64,000 nucleotides of DNA from DATFVJ01 sp963851085 (GCA_963851085.1 CAWKNX010000011.1:317674-381673), one strand, 5' to 3'. Positions 52,950-63,107 are shown, counted from the stretch's first letter. Notes: generated from the letters alone by a model not told the origin. Numbers and translations are program-made.

Positions 52950-54591
52950 CGACCCAGGCCATCTCTGTGCCGCGGCCCGAAGCCGGGTTCGGCGACGGAC
53001 CCCGCGGCGGCGGCTTCGGCTCCCTGCTGCGGGCCGAGTGGATCAAGTTCCGCAGCGTGCGCGGCTGGGTGATCGGCATGATCCTGGCCGCGCTGCTGAC
53101 CATCTTCCTCGGCGTGTTCGCGGCCGCTAACGCGAACATCGGCTGCCAGATCAACGGCGGTCCGCCGAAATCGGGCAAAGCCTGCCTGCCCTACATCCCG
53201 CACGGGCCGGGCGGCGAGATCGTGACCGACAGCTTCTCCTTCGTGCGCCAGCCGCTGACCGGGAACGGCACTATCACCGTGCGCGTCACCTCGCTGACCG
53301 GCGAGCACGCGAATCTCAGCTCGGGGCCTGTGCAGGTCGGGAACGGCAACATGGTGCCCGGCCTGGCGGAGTGGGCCAAGGCGGGGATCATCATCAAGCA
53401 GAGCACCCACCAGGGCTCGGCTTACACGGCGATGATGGTGACGGACAGTCACGGGGTCCGGATGCAGTACAACTTCACCGGGGATACCGCCGGGATGCCT
53501 GGTGCCGTTTCGGCGGCGCATCCGCGCTGGCTGCGGCTGACTCGCTCCGGCGACACGATCACCGGCTACGACTCCGCCGACGGCACGCACTGGACCCAGG
53601 TGGGCACGGTCCAGCTAACCGGGCTGCCGTCGACCGTCCAGGTCGGCATGTTCGCTACCTCGCCGGGCTACACGGTGACCCAGAACTCGTTCGGCGGCGC
53701 CAGCAATGACAGCGGCCCCGCCCAGGCCACCGGAGCCTTCGATCACGTCAGCCTGGCCGGTGGGGCACCCGGCAGCACCTGGACCGGCACCGCGATCGGC
53801 GGCGGGGGCCCGGCCGGGGCAGGGCCGGGGCCAGGCCGGCGGCGGCTCGGTGCCGTTCACCCGGAACGGCGGCAGCTACACGCTGACGGGCTCTGGCGAC
53901 ATCGCGCCCGTCACGCCGGGGCCAGGCGGCGGGCTCCCGACGGTGACGATCGGGCAGAGCCTGGTGGGCGCGTTCCTGGGGCTGATCGCGATCGTGGTGG
54001 TGGCGGCGATGTTCTTCAGCACCGAGTACCGGCGCGGCCTCATCCGTACCACGCTGGCCGCCACCCCGCGCCGCGGCGCGGTGCTGGCCGCCAAGGCCGT
54101 GGTGATCGGCGCGGTGGCCTTCGTCACCGGGCTGGTGGCCGCGGTGGTCTCGATCGGCGTCGGTGTCCCGAAGGAGGAGAATTCAGGGTCAGGTACTGCT
54201 GACCGCGCCCTTGCTGACCGAGGTGCGGGTCATCGTCGGCACGGCGGCAATGCTGGCCGTGGCCGCGGTCTTCGCCGTCGCCCTGGGTGCCATCCTGCGG
54301 CGCAGCGCCGCCGCGATCACGATCGCGGTCGTCACGGTCGTCATGCCGTTCCTGCTGACCGCGCTCAATGTCGTGCCCGCCGGGGTCGGCGACTGGCTGC
54401 TGCGGCTGACCCCGGCCGCGGCCTTGGCGATCGAGCAGAGCATCCCGCGCTACTCGCAGGTGACCACCGTCACCTCGCCCGTGCAGGGCTACTATCCGCT
54501 GTCGCCCTACGCCGGGTTTGCCGTGCTGTGCCTGTGGGCGGCGGCGGCCCTTGCCCTCGCGCTGGTCATGCTGCGGCGGCGGGACGCATGA
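52946..54591 (+). pseudogene. ABC-2 permease with embedded beta-sandwich domain, two frame breaks
   Basis: Starts MTTQAISVPRPEAGFGDG; the first helix is SVRGWVIGMILAALLTIFLG. It is followed by an extracellular domain of about 190 residues like the DUF1349/concanavalin-type fold (GLAEWAKAGIIIKQSTHQGS, DGTHWTQVGTVQLTGLPSTV). A first frame break lies at about 53800-53840 in a GGGGC-rich linker. The next frame holds LVGAFLGLIAIVVVAAMFFS, TEYRRGLIRTTLAATPRR and AKAVVIGAVAFVTGLVAAVV. A second break near 54180 leads to LLTEVRVIVGTAAMLAVAAV and the C-terminal helices ending MLRRRDA. Every part of a full permease is present, so this is either a recent double frameshift or sequence error. Confidence 0.8.
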
Positions 54592-55433
54592 GCACCGCCG
54601 TGCAGGCGCAGCCAGCGCCGACGATGGCCATGGCGGCAGCGCGCGGGGCGAGCCTGCGCCACGCGCTGCACGCCGAGTGGACCAAGCTGCGCACGGTCTC
54701 CGGACCCGCCTGGCTGCTCCTGGGGGTCGCGGCGCTGACCATTGCGGTCAGCACCGCGGCCGTCGGGGCCACTCACTGCCCGCAGAACCTGACCTGCCCG
54801 GTCGACACGACCAAGCTCAGCCTGACCGGGATTCAGTTTGGTCAGGCAGTGGTCGCGATCCTGGCCGTGCTGACGGTCAGCAACGAGTACAGCTCGGGCA
54901 TGATGCGCGTCACGCTCGCGGCGATGCCCAGGCGGCAGGCGGTGCTGGCGGCCAAGGCGATCCTGCTGGCCGCGCTGGTGCTGGTGGCCGGCGCGGTGGC
55001 GGTGTTCGGCTCGGTGCTGGCCGGGCACCTGATCCTGCCCGGCCACGGCTTTACCGCCGCGCGCGGCTTCCACCCGGTCTGGCTGAGCTACGGGCCAACG
55101 CTGCGAGCCGCCAGCGGGTCGGTCCTGTACCTGGGACTGATCGCGCTGATGAGCCTCGGCGTCGCGGTGATCGTGCGGGACTCGGCCGTGTCCATCGGCG
55201 TCGTCCTCGCGCTGCTGTACCTGTTCCCGATCATCCTGTCGTTCATCGGGAACGAGCACTGGCAGCACCGGCTCGAGCGGTGGACACCCACGGTCGCGGG
55301 GCTGACCATCCAGGACACCACCGGCCTGCGGAGCCTGGTGATCACGCCGTGGGCCGGGCTGGGCGTGCTGGCGATCTGGGCCGCAGCCGCGATGCTGGCC
55401 GGCGGCCTGGTGTTCCGGTTCCGCGACGTCTAG
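54588..55433 (+). CDS. ABC-2 type permease
   Basis: A 281-residue permease: N-terminal cytoplasmic helix SLRHALHAEWTKLRTVSGPA, then six helices including AWLLLGVAALTIAVSTAAVG, QAVVAILAVLTVSNEYSSGM, MPRRQAVLAAKAILLAALVL, SVLYLGLIALMSLGVAVIVR and GVVLALLYLFPIILSFI. The EYSSGM..T..A.PRR motif is typical of BcrB-like permeases. The start overlaps the previous permease stop (ATGA). It should form a heterodimer with that permease, using the ATPase at 52002. Confidence 0.9.
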   Translation: MSTAVQAQPAPTMAMAAARGASLRHALHAEWTKLRTVSGPAWLLLGVAALTIAVSTAAVGATHCPQNLTCPVDTTKLSLTGIQFGQAVVAILAVLTVSNEYSSGMMRVTLAAMPRRQAVLAAKAILLAALVLVAGAVAVFGSVLAGHLILPGHGFTAARGFHPVWLSYGPTLRAASGSVLYLGLIALMSLGVAVIVRDSAVSIGVVLALLYLFPIILSFIGNEHWQHRLERWTPTVAGLTIQDTTGLRSLVITPWAGLGVLAIWAAAAMLAGGLVFRFRDV

Positions 55434-55639
55434 CCGGGCGGGCGGACCAGCTGTGCTGGGCCGCCCCCGGTTTAGCGCTGCCAGAGCTGCAGGCCGGCCG
55501 GGATCAGCCGCGGAGGCCGCCGTTCCCGGTCAGGAACCCCGCCGGTGTTCGGGCTGCTTGGGCAGCAGCCCGCGCAGAGCCCGGGCGGCAACTAGGCGTT
55601 GTGGGAGCAGGACCGGCAACGGTGGAAAGTGATGTGGCG

Positions 55640-56165
55640 TCCGGCGCTCAACGCCCAGCGTGCGGCTGCTCTGCTTCGGCGAATCGTCCTTGGAGCCCCA
55701 CCACCCAGGCCCACCTGTGGCGGGTGGTAAGCGTGGCGGTGTGCTCTTCGCCCAGTACTCGCTGTTCGCCAGGCGAGGGTGCGGCGGAACTGCCGGGTCG
55801 AGGGCTGCCACTGGTGGCCGCCGCCGGGCGGGATGGCATCGGGGCGCTGGTGCTGGCGGCAGTAGTCGTTGATCCATGTGACGAACGCCGCGAGGTCCCT
55901 GCTGGTTGTCCTGGTCGTGGTGGCCGCGTTGCAGGCCGCCCTCCGGTAGTGCCGCGAGGTGGGCGGAACGGCGAACAGATACTGCTGTGAGGAGTCGTGG
56001 AGGGCTTCGAGGACCGCTACTGCCCGCGCGACCGGCTCGGTGACGATCCAGGTCGCCGGGACGCCGACCGCCTCATCCTCACCTTTGAACGCCAGGCTGG
56101 TGATCTTGCGCCGTACCACGTTGCCGGCCTCGTCGCGCCAGGTTTGAAGGCAGCCGCGCTGCAGG
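55640..56165 (-). pseudogene. Tyrosine recombinase remnant joined to a TPR fragment
   Basis: The upstream part reads GCLQTWRDEAGNVVRRKITS, LAFKGEDEAVGVPATWIVTE and PVARAVAVLEAL, then WINDYCRQHQRPDAIPPGG and RQFRRTLAW, the mid-region of large actinobacterial phage-type integrases. At about 55780 it changes to REQRVLGEEHTATLTTRHRW and AWVVGLQGRFAEAEQ, a TPR_10-type repeat found in STAND proteins. The catalytic Arg/His/Tyr region of the integrase is missing. A chimeric scar. 55434-55639 and 56166-56293 show nothing else. Confidence 0.6.
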
Positions 56166-56293
56166 TGTTTGACTACTGGTGGAAGGGTGCTATTCCGAGC
56201 GTGCGCTATTCCCCTCGCGAGGAAGCGCAGGCGGCTGCTGCGGTGTAGTCGATCTTCTGTGGTGGAGCCGGGATCGTTGCTCAGGGGCTGGTG

Positions 56294-58779
56294 TCACTCG
56301 AGCACCCGGCGGGCGATGGATGGTGGCTTGCGCCCGGCGAGGATCCAGCCGGTGAGGGCAGCGGCGACGGGAACGCCGAGGATAGTGATGGCGAGGTACA
56401 GGAGTGGCACGCGGTTCAGGGTGGCGAGGTTGCTGAGGTGTCCGGCGGCCAGCGCGAGGTAGGCGCCGGCGGTTCCGAGCAGCGCGCCGAGCAGGGCCAG
56501 CCCGCCTGCGGTGGCGGCGGTGAGGGTGCGCCGGGTCGTGCTGGTGGCTCCGGCGGCGGTGAGGGTGCGCAGGTCGCCGGCGGCCTCGGTGCGGATCAGC
56601 GCGACGGTCATCGCGAGGACGCCGAGGGCGAGCAGTGCCCCGGCGGCCGTCGCTGCGGCGCTGATCGTGCCGAGTGAGGCCTGGCTGTTCCTGGCCTCGG
56701 TGATCAGGCCCGCTGTCGCGGCCACGTCCCGCGCGGCCGCGAGTTGCGCGGCTGTGAGGGGCTTGCCGGATTGGATGAGCCAGCCGGACTGTATCTGCGT
56801 CCAGTGCCGCCGGTGCAGGCCGTCCACGGTGATCAGCGAGGTGGGCTGGGAGGCGTAGGACGGGGCCTGGATCCGCTGCACGTGGGCGACGGTCGCAAAG
56901 GTGGAGGGTGTGGTGAGCACGAGCGGCCCGGCGTGGACGGTGAGGAAATCGGTGGCCGGGGTGATCGTGGCGGGGCTGATACCGAGGTAGCGGAGTACCG
57001 CTGGGGTGGCGACATATAGCGGGAGCACGCTGTAGGTCCCTCCCCGGCCGCTGGCGGCCGGGTTCAGCGGGGCGCCCAGGGCGGCTACCGGCTGTCCTGC
57101 GGGGCTGCCCTGCCCGCCGGGCTGCGGCTTGTCGGCCGGGTTGACGGGCATGTCCAGGGCGAATACCTCGGGGTGAGGCAGCGGTCCGGTGATCTGGTGC
57201 ACGGCAGCGGCCAGGACGCCAAGCTGGGCGGGCGTCCGGACCGGGACGACCGGACCATCCGGGCCATTTCCGCCGCCTGGCTGGCCGATCCAGACCAGGA
57301 TCTGGGTGTCCGGCAGGTTGCCCGCAGCGGCGGCGGTCTTGTCGGCGGCCGAGCTGATGATGATCGCCGCGGTGATCCCCAGGGCGAGGCTGATGGCGGC
57401 CAGGGCCGCCCCGGAGCGGGCCTGGTGACGGGCGAGGTCCCGCAGCGCCAGCCGCGCCGCGACCGGCGCGCGCCCGCCTAGCGCGGCGAGGGCCCGGATG
57501 GCCAGCGGGCTGATGAGCAGGATCCCCAGGGTCATCGCCAGCGCGCCGGCGATGATCAGCGGGGCCGGCTCTGGTTGGCCAGGCCGAGGCAGACGACGCC
57601 CGCCACGATCATCAGGGCGGCCAGCAGGGCCGGGCGTTGCGCGGGCCTGGGCCGCGGCGGCCGGGCCGACAGGGCGAGCGTGACCGGCAGCCGGGCGGCG
57701 GCCCGCGCTGGCCACCACGCCGCGGCGGTCGCCGTCACGACGGCGAGCAGCATGCCGAGCGCGACCAGGTCCCACGGGATCGCGAGCCGGTCGATCCGGT
57801 GCCCGGCGAACGTCTCCAGGCCCGGGGCGGCGGCAATCCACGCCGCCAGGCCGACGACGGTCCCGGCAACGGCGGCGATTACGCCCGCGACGGCTCCGCC
57901 CGTGACCATCACCATCCGAAGCTGCTTGCGGGTCGCCCCGATCGCGGCGAGCATGCCGAGCTGGCGCTGGCGGCGCGCGGCGATCACGGCGAAGCCTGCG
58001 GCTGCTACCAGGGAGACCAGGAGCAGCAAAACCGTGACAGCTCCGAGCATGCCGCCCGCGACAGCTTGCTGGGTGCTGGCCCTCCGCGCCTGCCAGTCCA
58101 GCGGGCCGCGGAATGCAGCGCGGAAGGCGCCGAAACTGGCCGGGCCGGCGTTCAGCAGCACCGTCACCGACTGCGGCGGGCCTGCGCCCGAGGGCGTGAC
58201 GAGGACGAACTGGTCATTCAGGTCGCTGGGGTTCTCGACGACGCCGGTTACCGTCTGGTGATGGCCGCCGAGAGCCAGCGGGGAGCCGATGCGCAGCTGG
58301 AGGGTCTGCGCTAGCTGGCCGGTGACGGCGGCCTGCCCGGCGCCCGAGGGGTAGCGGCCCTGGGTCAGGGCGAGCATCGGGCCGCCGTAGGGGCCGTGCG
58401 GGTTCTGTGCCCGGAACTCGACGGTCTGGGCCGAGCCCGGGATCGGCACGAACCGGCGGCCGATCACCTGGATGGTCCCGAATGCCTTCCTGGCCGCCGC
58501 GATGTCCGCCGCCAGGGTCTTCGGACTGGTTCCGCCGAACTGCAGCAGGTAGCTGGCGGAGCCGAACTGTGGGCCGGGCAGGGACGCCACGTTGTAGGCA
58601 GCGGACACGCTGAAGGCAGCCGCCGCGACCGTGAGGGTCAGCAGCGCGAGGACCAGGATCTGCTGCCGCCACTCGCGGCGGAACAGCCGCCACGCCCACC
58701 GGGCCACGGCGCGCCGCGCCGGGACGCCGCCGCCCGCGGGGCCGGCCAGGACAGGCTGGTCACGCAGCGTGGCGCTCAT
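56294..58779 (-). CDS. FtsX-like ABC permease, one frame break
   Basis: The N-terminal frame (58779 to about 57560) has WRLFRREWRQQILVLALLTL, a large extracellular domain, and helices MLGAVTVLLLLVSLVAAAGF and AVAGVIAAVAGTVVGLAAWI. It ends in a frame break near 57570 at LGLANQS. The second frame continues as PLIIAGALAMTLGILLISPL with APVAARLALRDLARHQARSG, a second extracellular domain, and C-terminal helices AGALLALGVLAMTVALIRTE and LAITILGVPVAAALTGWILA. Together they make about 830 residues, a normal two-core MacB-type permease. The start overlaps the stop of the PadR-ABC gene (ATGA, 58776-58779). Confidence 0.82.
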
Positions 58780-60107
58780 CGCTGCGGGCCTTGGGTGAGC
58801 AGCGATTCCGGGCCCGGCGGCGTGCGGGTCTGATCGATGATGCGCCCGTCGCGCAGGAACACCACCCGGTCAGCGCACGACGCGAACTGCGCGTCATGGG
58901 TCACGACCACCCCGGCCACCCCGCGCCGGCAGGCGGCGAGCAGCAGCCGCATGACTGCCTCGCCATTCACTGAGTCCAGGGCGCCTGTCGGCTCGTCGGC
59001 GAGCAGGATCTGGCGGTCACCCACCACCGCGCGCGCGATCGCCACGCGCTGCCGTTCCCCGCCGGACAGCTCATCGGGGAAACGGTCAGCCCGGCCGGCA
59101 ACACCCAGCTCCCGCAGGGCCTTCATCCCCGCCGGGCGCGCGGCCCTGATCCCGACGCCGTCCAGTTCCAGCGGCAGCGTGACGTTCTCGACCGCGGTCA
59201 GCCCGGCGAGCAGGTTGAAATCCTGGAAGACATAACCGATCAGGCGGCGGCGCAGTTTCGCCTGGTCGTTAGCCGACAAACCCGACAGATCGGTCCCGGC
59301 TACCAGCACCTGGCCGCCGGTCGGCTCCTCCAGGCTGCCCGCGATGGTCAGCAGCGTGCTCTTGCCCGACCCGCTCGGCCCCATGACCGCCACCAGCTCA
59401 CCACCATCGACCGACAGGCTGACCCCTCGCAGCGCATCCACCTCGGCAGCCCCGGTCCCGTAGACTTTCGACACCTCCCGCAGCTCCAGCACCGCTGTCA
59501 TCGCGGCACCTTCCTTCCTGTCTTTCGCACCGGCGGTGCCGGCACTCCAGCCGCCGTCCACCGGCCAGGCCGGATCGGGTGCTGGATGCAGCTTCAGCCG
59601 GGCGTCGGCCGCATCCAGCCAGCGGACGATCCCATCCAGGCGGAACATCTCGGCGTCGGCGACGAGCGCCAGCCCGATATCGTCCTCTGCGGCCTCCGCC
59701 TTCAGGCGCCAGTACCGCTGCATCAGCTCGATCATGTGCCGCCGGTGGACCTGCACGATGTCGTGCACATCAGCCCCGGGCACCCGCAGGCTGATCAGGA
59801 TCTTGATGACAAGCTCATCCCGCGGCGGAGGGATGTCGCCGGCCGGGGTGCGAAGCCAGCCGTCCAGCTCGGCACCCCCGGCCGGGGTGATCGTAAATCT
59901 CTTCTGCGGCCCTGCCTCGCGCTCGTCGCCGGACTCCACCAGCCCGTCGCGCTCAAGGCGCTGCAAGGTGATGTACACCTGCCCCACATTCAGCGGCCAC
60001 ACCTCGCCGGTCCGCTCCTCGAACTCCTGCTGCAGACGCAGGCCGTACTTCGGCCCCTCGCTGAGCAGGGCCAGCAGGGCATGCCGGACGCTCACCGGCC
60101 GAGCCAA
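58776..60107 (-). CDS. PadR regulator fused in frame to ABC ATP-binding protein
   Basis: One uninterrupted 443-residue frame. Residues 1-200 are a PadR regulator (VRHALLALLSEGPKYGLRLQ, NVGQVYITLQRLERDGLVES, then a C-terminal helical domain). Residues 203-443 are a MacB/LolD-type ATPase: Walker A VMGPSGSGKSTLLTIAG, FQDFNLLAGLTAVENVTLPL, signature PDELSGGERQRVAIARAVVG and Walker B ILLADEPTGALDSV. An internal ATG (residue 203, base 59501) begins a normal ATPase N-terminus (MTAVLELREVSKVYG) after AAGGAAGG, so a separate ATPase may also be made. Usually these are two adjacent genes; here no stop separates them. It faces an ATAACG palindrome upstream and is coupled to its permease downstream. Confidence 0.85.
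   Translation of the reverse strand: MARPVSVRHALLALLSEGPKYGLRLQQEFEERTGEVWPLNVGQVYITLQRLERDGLVESGDEREAGPQKRFTITPAGGAELDGWLRTPAGDIPPPRDELVIKILISLRVPGADVHDIVQVHRRHMIELMQRYWRLKAEAAEDDIGLALVADAEMFRLDGIVRWLDAADARLKLHPAPDPAWPVDGGWSAGTAGAKDRKEGAAMTAVLELREVSKVYGTGAAEVDALRGVSLSVDGGELVAVMGPSGSGKSTLLTIAGSLEEPTGGQVLVAGTDLSGLSANDQAKLRRRLIGYVFQDFNLLAGLTAVENVTLPLELDGVGIRAARPAGMKALRELGVAGRADRFPDELSGGERQRVAIARAVVGDRQILLADEPTGALDSVNGEAVMRLLLAACRRGVAGVVVTHDAQFASCADRVVFLRDGRIIDQTRTPPGPESLLTQGPQR
59499..59518 (-). promoter_or_regulatory. Internal ribosome site and start within the PadR-ABC frame
   Basis: Minus strand: a Shine-Dalgarno-like AAGGAAGG (about 59510-59518) stands eight to nine bases before an in-frame ATG (59499-59501). 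It would start the free ATPase, so one frame may give both a fused and a free product. Confidence 0.5.
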
Positions 60108-60116
60108 ACGCTTATC

Positions 60117-60139
60117 ATAACGGTTAGCATAATCGTTAT
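60117..60139. promoter_or_regulatory. Palindromic operator upstream of the PadR-ABC gene
   Basis: Half-sites ATAACGGTTA (60117-60126) and TAATCGTTAT (60130-60139), spaced by three bases, are inverted copies with one mismatch each side. This AT-rich site lies 10 bases upstream of the PadR start in an otherwise GC-rich region. It is probably the PadR operator. Confidence 0.65.
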
Positions 60140-60328
60140 AGTGGGAACCGCAAGCGCCGGGGCCAGCCGAACATCACGTAACACCCTGCCAGCCAGAAAG
60201 GCCGGACCGGGACCTGGCGACGAGAAGGACGGCATAGTCCATCCACGTGTCCGCGAGACGTCTGCTCGGCCGTGAGTCGTGACAGTGCTGGCAGCGACAG
60301 AATGCCCTTATCTGGGCGCCACCCCCAC

Positions 60329-60810
60329 TCAGCACCTGGCGGGGCGCTGGCGTACAGAATTGGGCGGCTCAGTGCGCCCTTTGCGGCCCCGCGCCCGGAT
60401 CTTCTCGACCCGGCCGTCGACGGCGTCGAAAAGGGCCTGGACCTCCTCATAAGTGAGCGGGCGCCGTCCCGGCTGCCCCTCGTACTCGCTGACATGAGAG
60501 ACCGAGTTCCACTCGTGCAGTATCTGCGCGGGCGCCTGCCCGAACCGGTCCTGACAGGCGGACAGCCACCCGTACCGGGCGTCGCAGATGAAGTCCATGA
60601 ACATCCGCAGCGAGTTCTGGTACTGCCTCCCAGCCGACACCGTGAAAGCCGGGTTCTCCGCCCGGATCTGGTCAAAGAACGCCTCCACCTCGGCGGGCTC
60701 CCACTCCCACAGGTACTGGCCAGTGAACGCCGCGAACCGGCGGACCAGCGACAGCCGTATTGCTGGGAGCATGGAGCATAATCCGTTGACGATAGGAGCC
60801 TGCATGCCTT
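60329..60810 (-). pseudogene. Tyrosine recombinase N-terminal (SAM-like) domain remnant
   Basis: Reads RLSLVRRFAAFTGQYLWEWE, PAEVEAFFDQIRAENPAFTV, YQNSLRMFMDFICDARYGW and GQPGRRPLTYEEVQALFDAV with a final RARGRKG. This is the core-binding domain of the XerC/D-like integrase group plus the start of the catalytic domain. The frame then diverges, and the catalytic Arg, His and Tyr boxes are lost. Its 5' end meets the start of a hydrolase remnant on the other strand. Confidence 0.7.
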
Positions 60811-61033
60811 GGGAGGGTTCGACCACGACCTTCCGCACCCTCGATGGCCTGCACCTAGCCGGAACGTTCGCCGTCCCCGAAGGACGACCTCGGCGCGCCG
60901 TGGTCATGGTCCACGGCGGCGGTGTCACCCGCGAGGAAGGCGGCTCGACGATCCCACGTACCTGAATCCGCAGAGCCAGGAGTGGCAGGCGTCCGTGATC
61001 CGGACCGTGAGCGAGTGGATAGCAGGCTCGTAG
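60804..61033 (+). pseudogene. Alpha/beta hydrolase with internal deletion
   Basis: An ATG at 60804 with AGGAG upstream begins MPWEGSTTTFRTLDGLHLAG and RRAVVMVHGGGVTREEGG (first strands and oxyanion HGGG of a serine aminopeptidase-like hydrolase). At about 60943 it jumps, in another frame, to DPTYLNPQSQEWQASVIRTV and SEWIAGS with a TAG, the family's C-terminal helix. The nucleophile elbow and catalytic Asp/His are deleted. Confidence 0.65.
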
Positions 61034-61120
61034 GAGCCGCCGTCAGGGCGGGACCGCTTCTTTGAGCGCCCGCGGCCCCGGCTCGCTGCGCCACAGGCCA
61101 GGTGTGCGTACCAGGCAGCG

Positions 61121-61951
61121 TCACGTGTGGCCGGTGGTCAGCGTGAGTGTCAGTGTCATGGCGGCGTGGTCGGTGAGGCCGTGGCGCCTGGGGGCGTGGA
61201 GGTAGCCGCAGCCGGTCACTTGTGCCTGGTGCTGTGTGGTGACGAACACGTGGTCGATGCGGTAGCCGTTGCCGCTGCGCCCGAACCAGCTGTGATCGCT
61301 GTCGTGCGGGTGGGCCGCCCGGTAGGCGTCGGTCATCCCAGCGTCCAGGAAAGATCGGTAGAAGCTGTACTCCCAGTCGCCGAAGACGGGCAGGTGGGGG
61401 ACGTGGCCTGGCTCGACGACGTTCAGGTCGCCCGCGGCGATCACCGGGCCGCCGAACCGGGCAACAAAGCGGGGGAGTGCCTTGGTCACGGCGCTCTGGA
61501 ACGCGCGCTTGCTCTCGTTACGTCGCTGCTTCGGCCCGCGTGAGGGCACGTACAGGCCAAGCAGCCCGATGCGATGGCCCGTGAGGCTGACCGCCGCGGC
61601 GGGGCCGCGATGGGCAAGCACATCAATCCCGCTGGGGATCGAGGTCAGGTGTGGGCCACGTGAGGCCAGGACACAGCGGTAGTCAGGTGCCACCGGTTCG
61701 GGGGCGAGCACCGACGGGTATCCGTGCTCGCCCAGCGCCTCGATGAGGGCCCGCCCGCCTGGGCCGGTGCCGACCTCGGTGAGCAGCACCAGGTCGGCGA
61801 TCTCTTGGCTGGCGATCCACTCGGCCTGGCGGCGGGCGCGGCCGGGGGATGCGTGCTGGGTGTTGAAGACCAGCAGCCGCACTGTGCCAGTGGCGGGCTG
61901 GTGCGCAGGCTCCGGTGGGGCGATGAGCCGAAGCTGGCCGTTGGCGGTCAC
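61121..61951 (-). CDS. Endonuclease/exonuclease/phosphatase family protein
   Basis: 276 residues with the DNase I-like metal-dependent fold: LLVFNTQHASPGRARRQAEW (first Asn), LVLLTEVGTGPGG (metal Glu), GLYVPSRGPK, VIAAGDLNVVEPGH (Asp-Leu-Asn), DSDHSWFGRSGNGYRIDHVF and LTDHAAMTLTL (catalytic Asp-His). The reaction could be nuclease or phosphodiesterase activity on nucleic acid, a nucleotide or a lipid. The start overlaps the stop of the aldo/keto reductase gene (ATGA, 61948-61951). Together they lie opposite a nucleotidyltransferase gene. Confidence 0.88.
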   Translation of the reverse strand: MTANGQLRLIAPPEPAHQPATGTVRLLVFNTQHASPGRARRQAEWIASQEIADLVLLTEVGTGPGGRALIEALGEHGYPSVLAPEPVAPDYRCVLASRGPHLTSIPSGIDVLAHRGPAAAVSLTGHRIGLLGLYVPSRGPKQRRNESKRAFQSAVTKALPRFVARFGGPVIAAGDLNVVEPGHVPHLPVFGDWEYSFYRSFLDAGMTDAYRAAHPHDSDHSWFGRSGNGYRIDHVFVTTQHQAQVTGCGYLHAPRRHGLTDHAAMTLTLTLTTGHT

Positions 61952-63045
61952 GGCTGGGCACTCTCCAGTTCATCAAGGAACACTTCCCCGGCCGCGTCCA
62001 GCCGCTGCTGGATGCCGCCCATGGTGTCGCGGATGAAGGCCAGGTCATCGCCGGTCAGGGGATGAGCGGGCGGGGCGAGGTTCTGCGTGATCTGTTCGGG
62101 GGTGGTGAATCCCACGAGAACGGCGGCGTTGCTGGCGCGGTGCAGGCAGTAGCTGAGCATGACCGGCGCCAGTTGCGCCGGGCTGGCGCCGAACCTGTCA
62201 CGGACCGGCTGGAGGCCGTCGTGAATGATGCCAAGCGCCTGCGGGGTGAACCAGGCCTTGCGCAGCCGGTGGTCGCCAGGCCCGAAGCGAGGCGGCTGGC
62301 CGGGGCTGTATTTGCCGGTCAGCAGGCCCTGGGCGAGCGGCTTGTTGATCAGCACGCTCGCCCCATGGTCGGCGGCGAAGGTGAAGATGCCGTCGCGGCC
62401 GGGCTGCGGGGCCGGGGTGAGTGCGTTGAACCGGACGGCGAGGTAGTCGGGGCGGACACGGCCGAACAGATGGCGGAACTGGGCGTATTTGTCTTCTCGG
62501 TCCTGCTTGCGGACCGTTAGGCGGTCGGTGGCGAAACGGTGCGGCCCGCGCATCCCCACCGCTTTGATGAGGCCTTGATCCTGGAAAGCGCGCATCTGCC
62601 CGATCGCGCCATCCAGGTATTGGTCATCATCGCCGAAATTGGCGTTGTGCAGGAAGTAAATATCGAGATGGCCGGTCTGGAGGTTTTCCAGCGTGGTTTC
62701 CAGTTGGCGGCGCATGGCCGAGGGCAGGTAGGGGTGGGCGGCGGTGCCCGCGAAGTAGCCGACCTTGGAGGACAGCACGAGGCTGTCGCGGGCGACTTGG
62801 CGCACCAGTTGTCCGAGGAGCCGTTCGGACCGGCCGTGTCCGTAGACGTCGGCGGTGTCGAACAGATTCGCGCCGAGTTGGTAGGCGGCCTCCAGACCAC
62901 GCAGCGAGGCGCTGTCGTCGGCGGTGGACCAGCCCATCGGCAAGCCGAGGTTGGAGTCTGGGCCGCCGATGGCCCAGCATCCGATGCCGACCGGATACAG
63001 GCTCAGCCCGCACGTCAGGGTCCGCCGCGCAAGGGTGTGGCTCAT
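61948..63045 (-). CDS. Aldo/keto reductase
   Basis: A 365-residue TIM-barrel oxidoreductase: LYPVGIGCWAIGGPDSNLGL, FDTADVYGHGRSERLLGQLV (catalytic Asp and Tyr), LVLSSKVGYFAGT (catalytic Lys), HLDIYFLHNANFGDDDQYLD (the usual His is in LHN), and the NADPH-binding LINKPLAQGLLTG. The family reduces carbonyl groups with NADPH. An extra C-terminal helix is present. Coupled to the endonuclease-like gene. The substrate is unknown, and there are no sugar-pathway genes nearby. Confidence 0.88.
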   Translation of the reverse strand: MSHTLARRTLTCGLSLYPVGIGCWAIGGPDSNLGLPMGWSTADDSASLRGLEAAYQLGANLFDTADVYGHGRSERLLGQLVRQVARDSLVLSSKVGYFAGTAAHPYLPSAMRRQLETTLENLQTGHLDIYFLHNANFGDDDQYLDGAIGQMRAFQDQGLIKAVGMRGPHRFATDRLTVRKQDREDKYAQFRHLFGRVRPDYLAVRFNALTPAPQPGRDGIFTFAADHGASVLINKPLAQGLLTGKYSPGQPPRFGPGDHRLRKAWFTPQALGIIHDGLQPVRDRFGASPAQLAPVMLSYCLHRASNAAVLVGFTTPEQITQNLAPPAHPLTGDDLAFIRDTMGGIQQRLDAAGEVFLDELESAQP

Positions 63046-63107
63046 GCTGTTGCCCCGTCACTGTTTTCACGAACATAACTGTCGCGGCCCGAGTATGGTG
63101 TCCGGCC

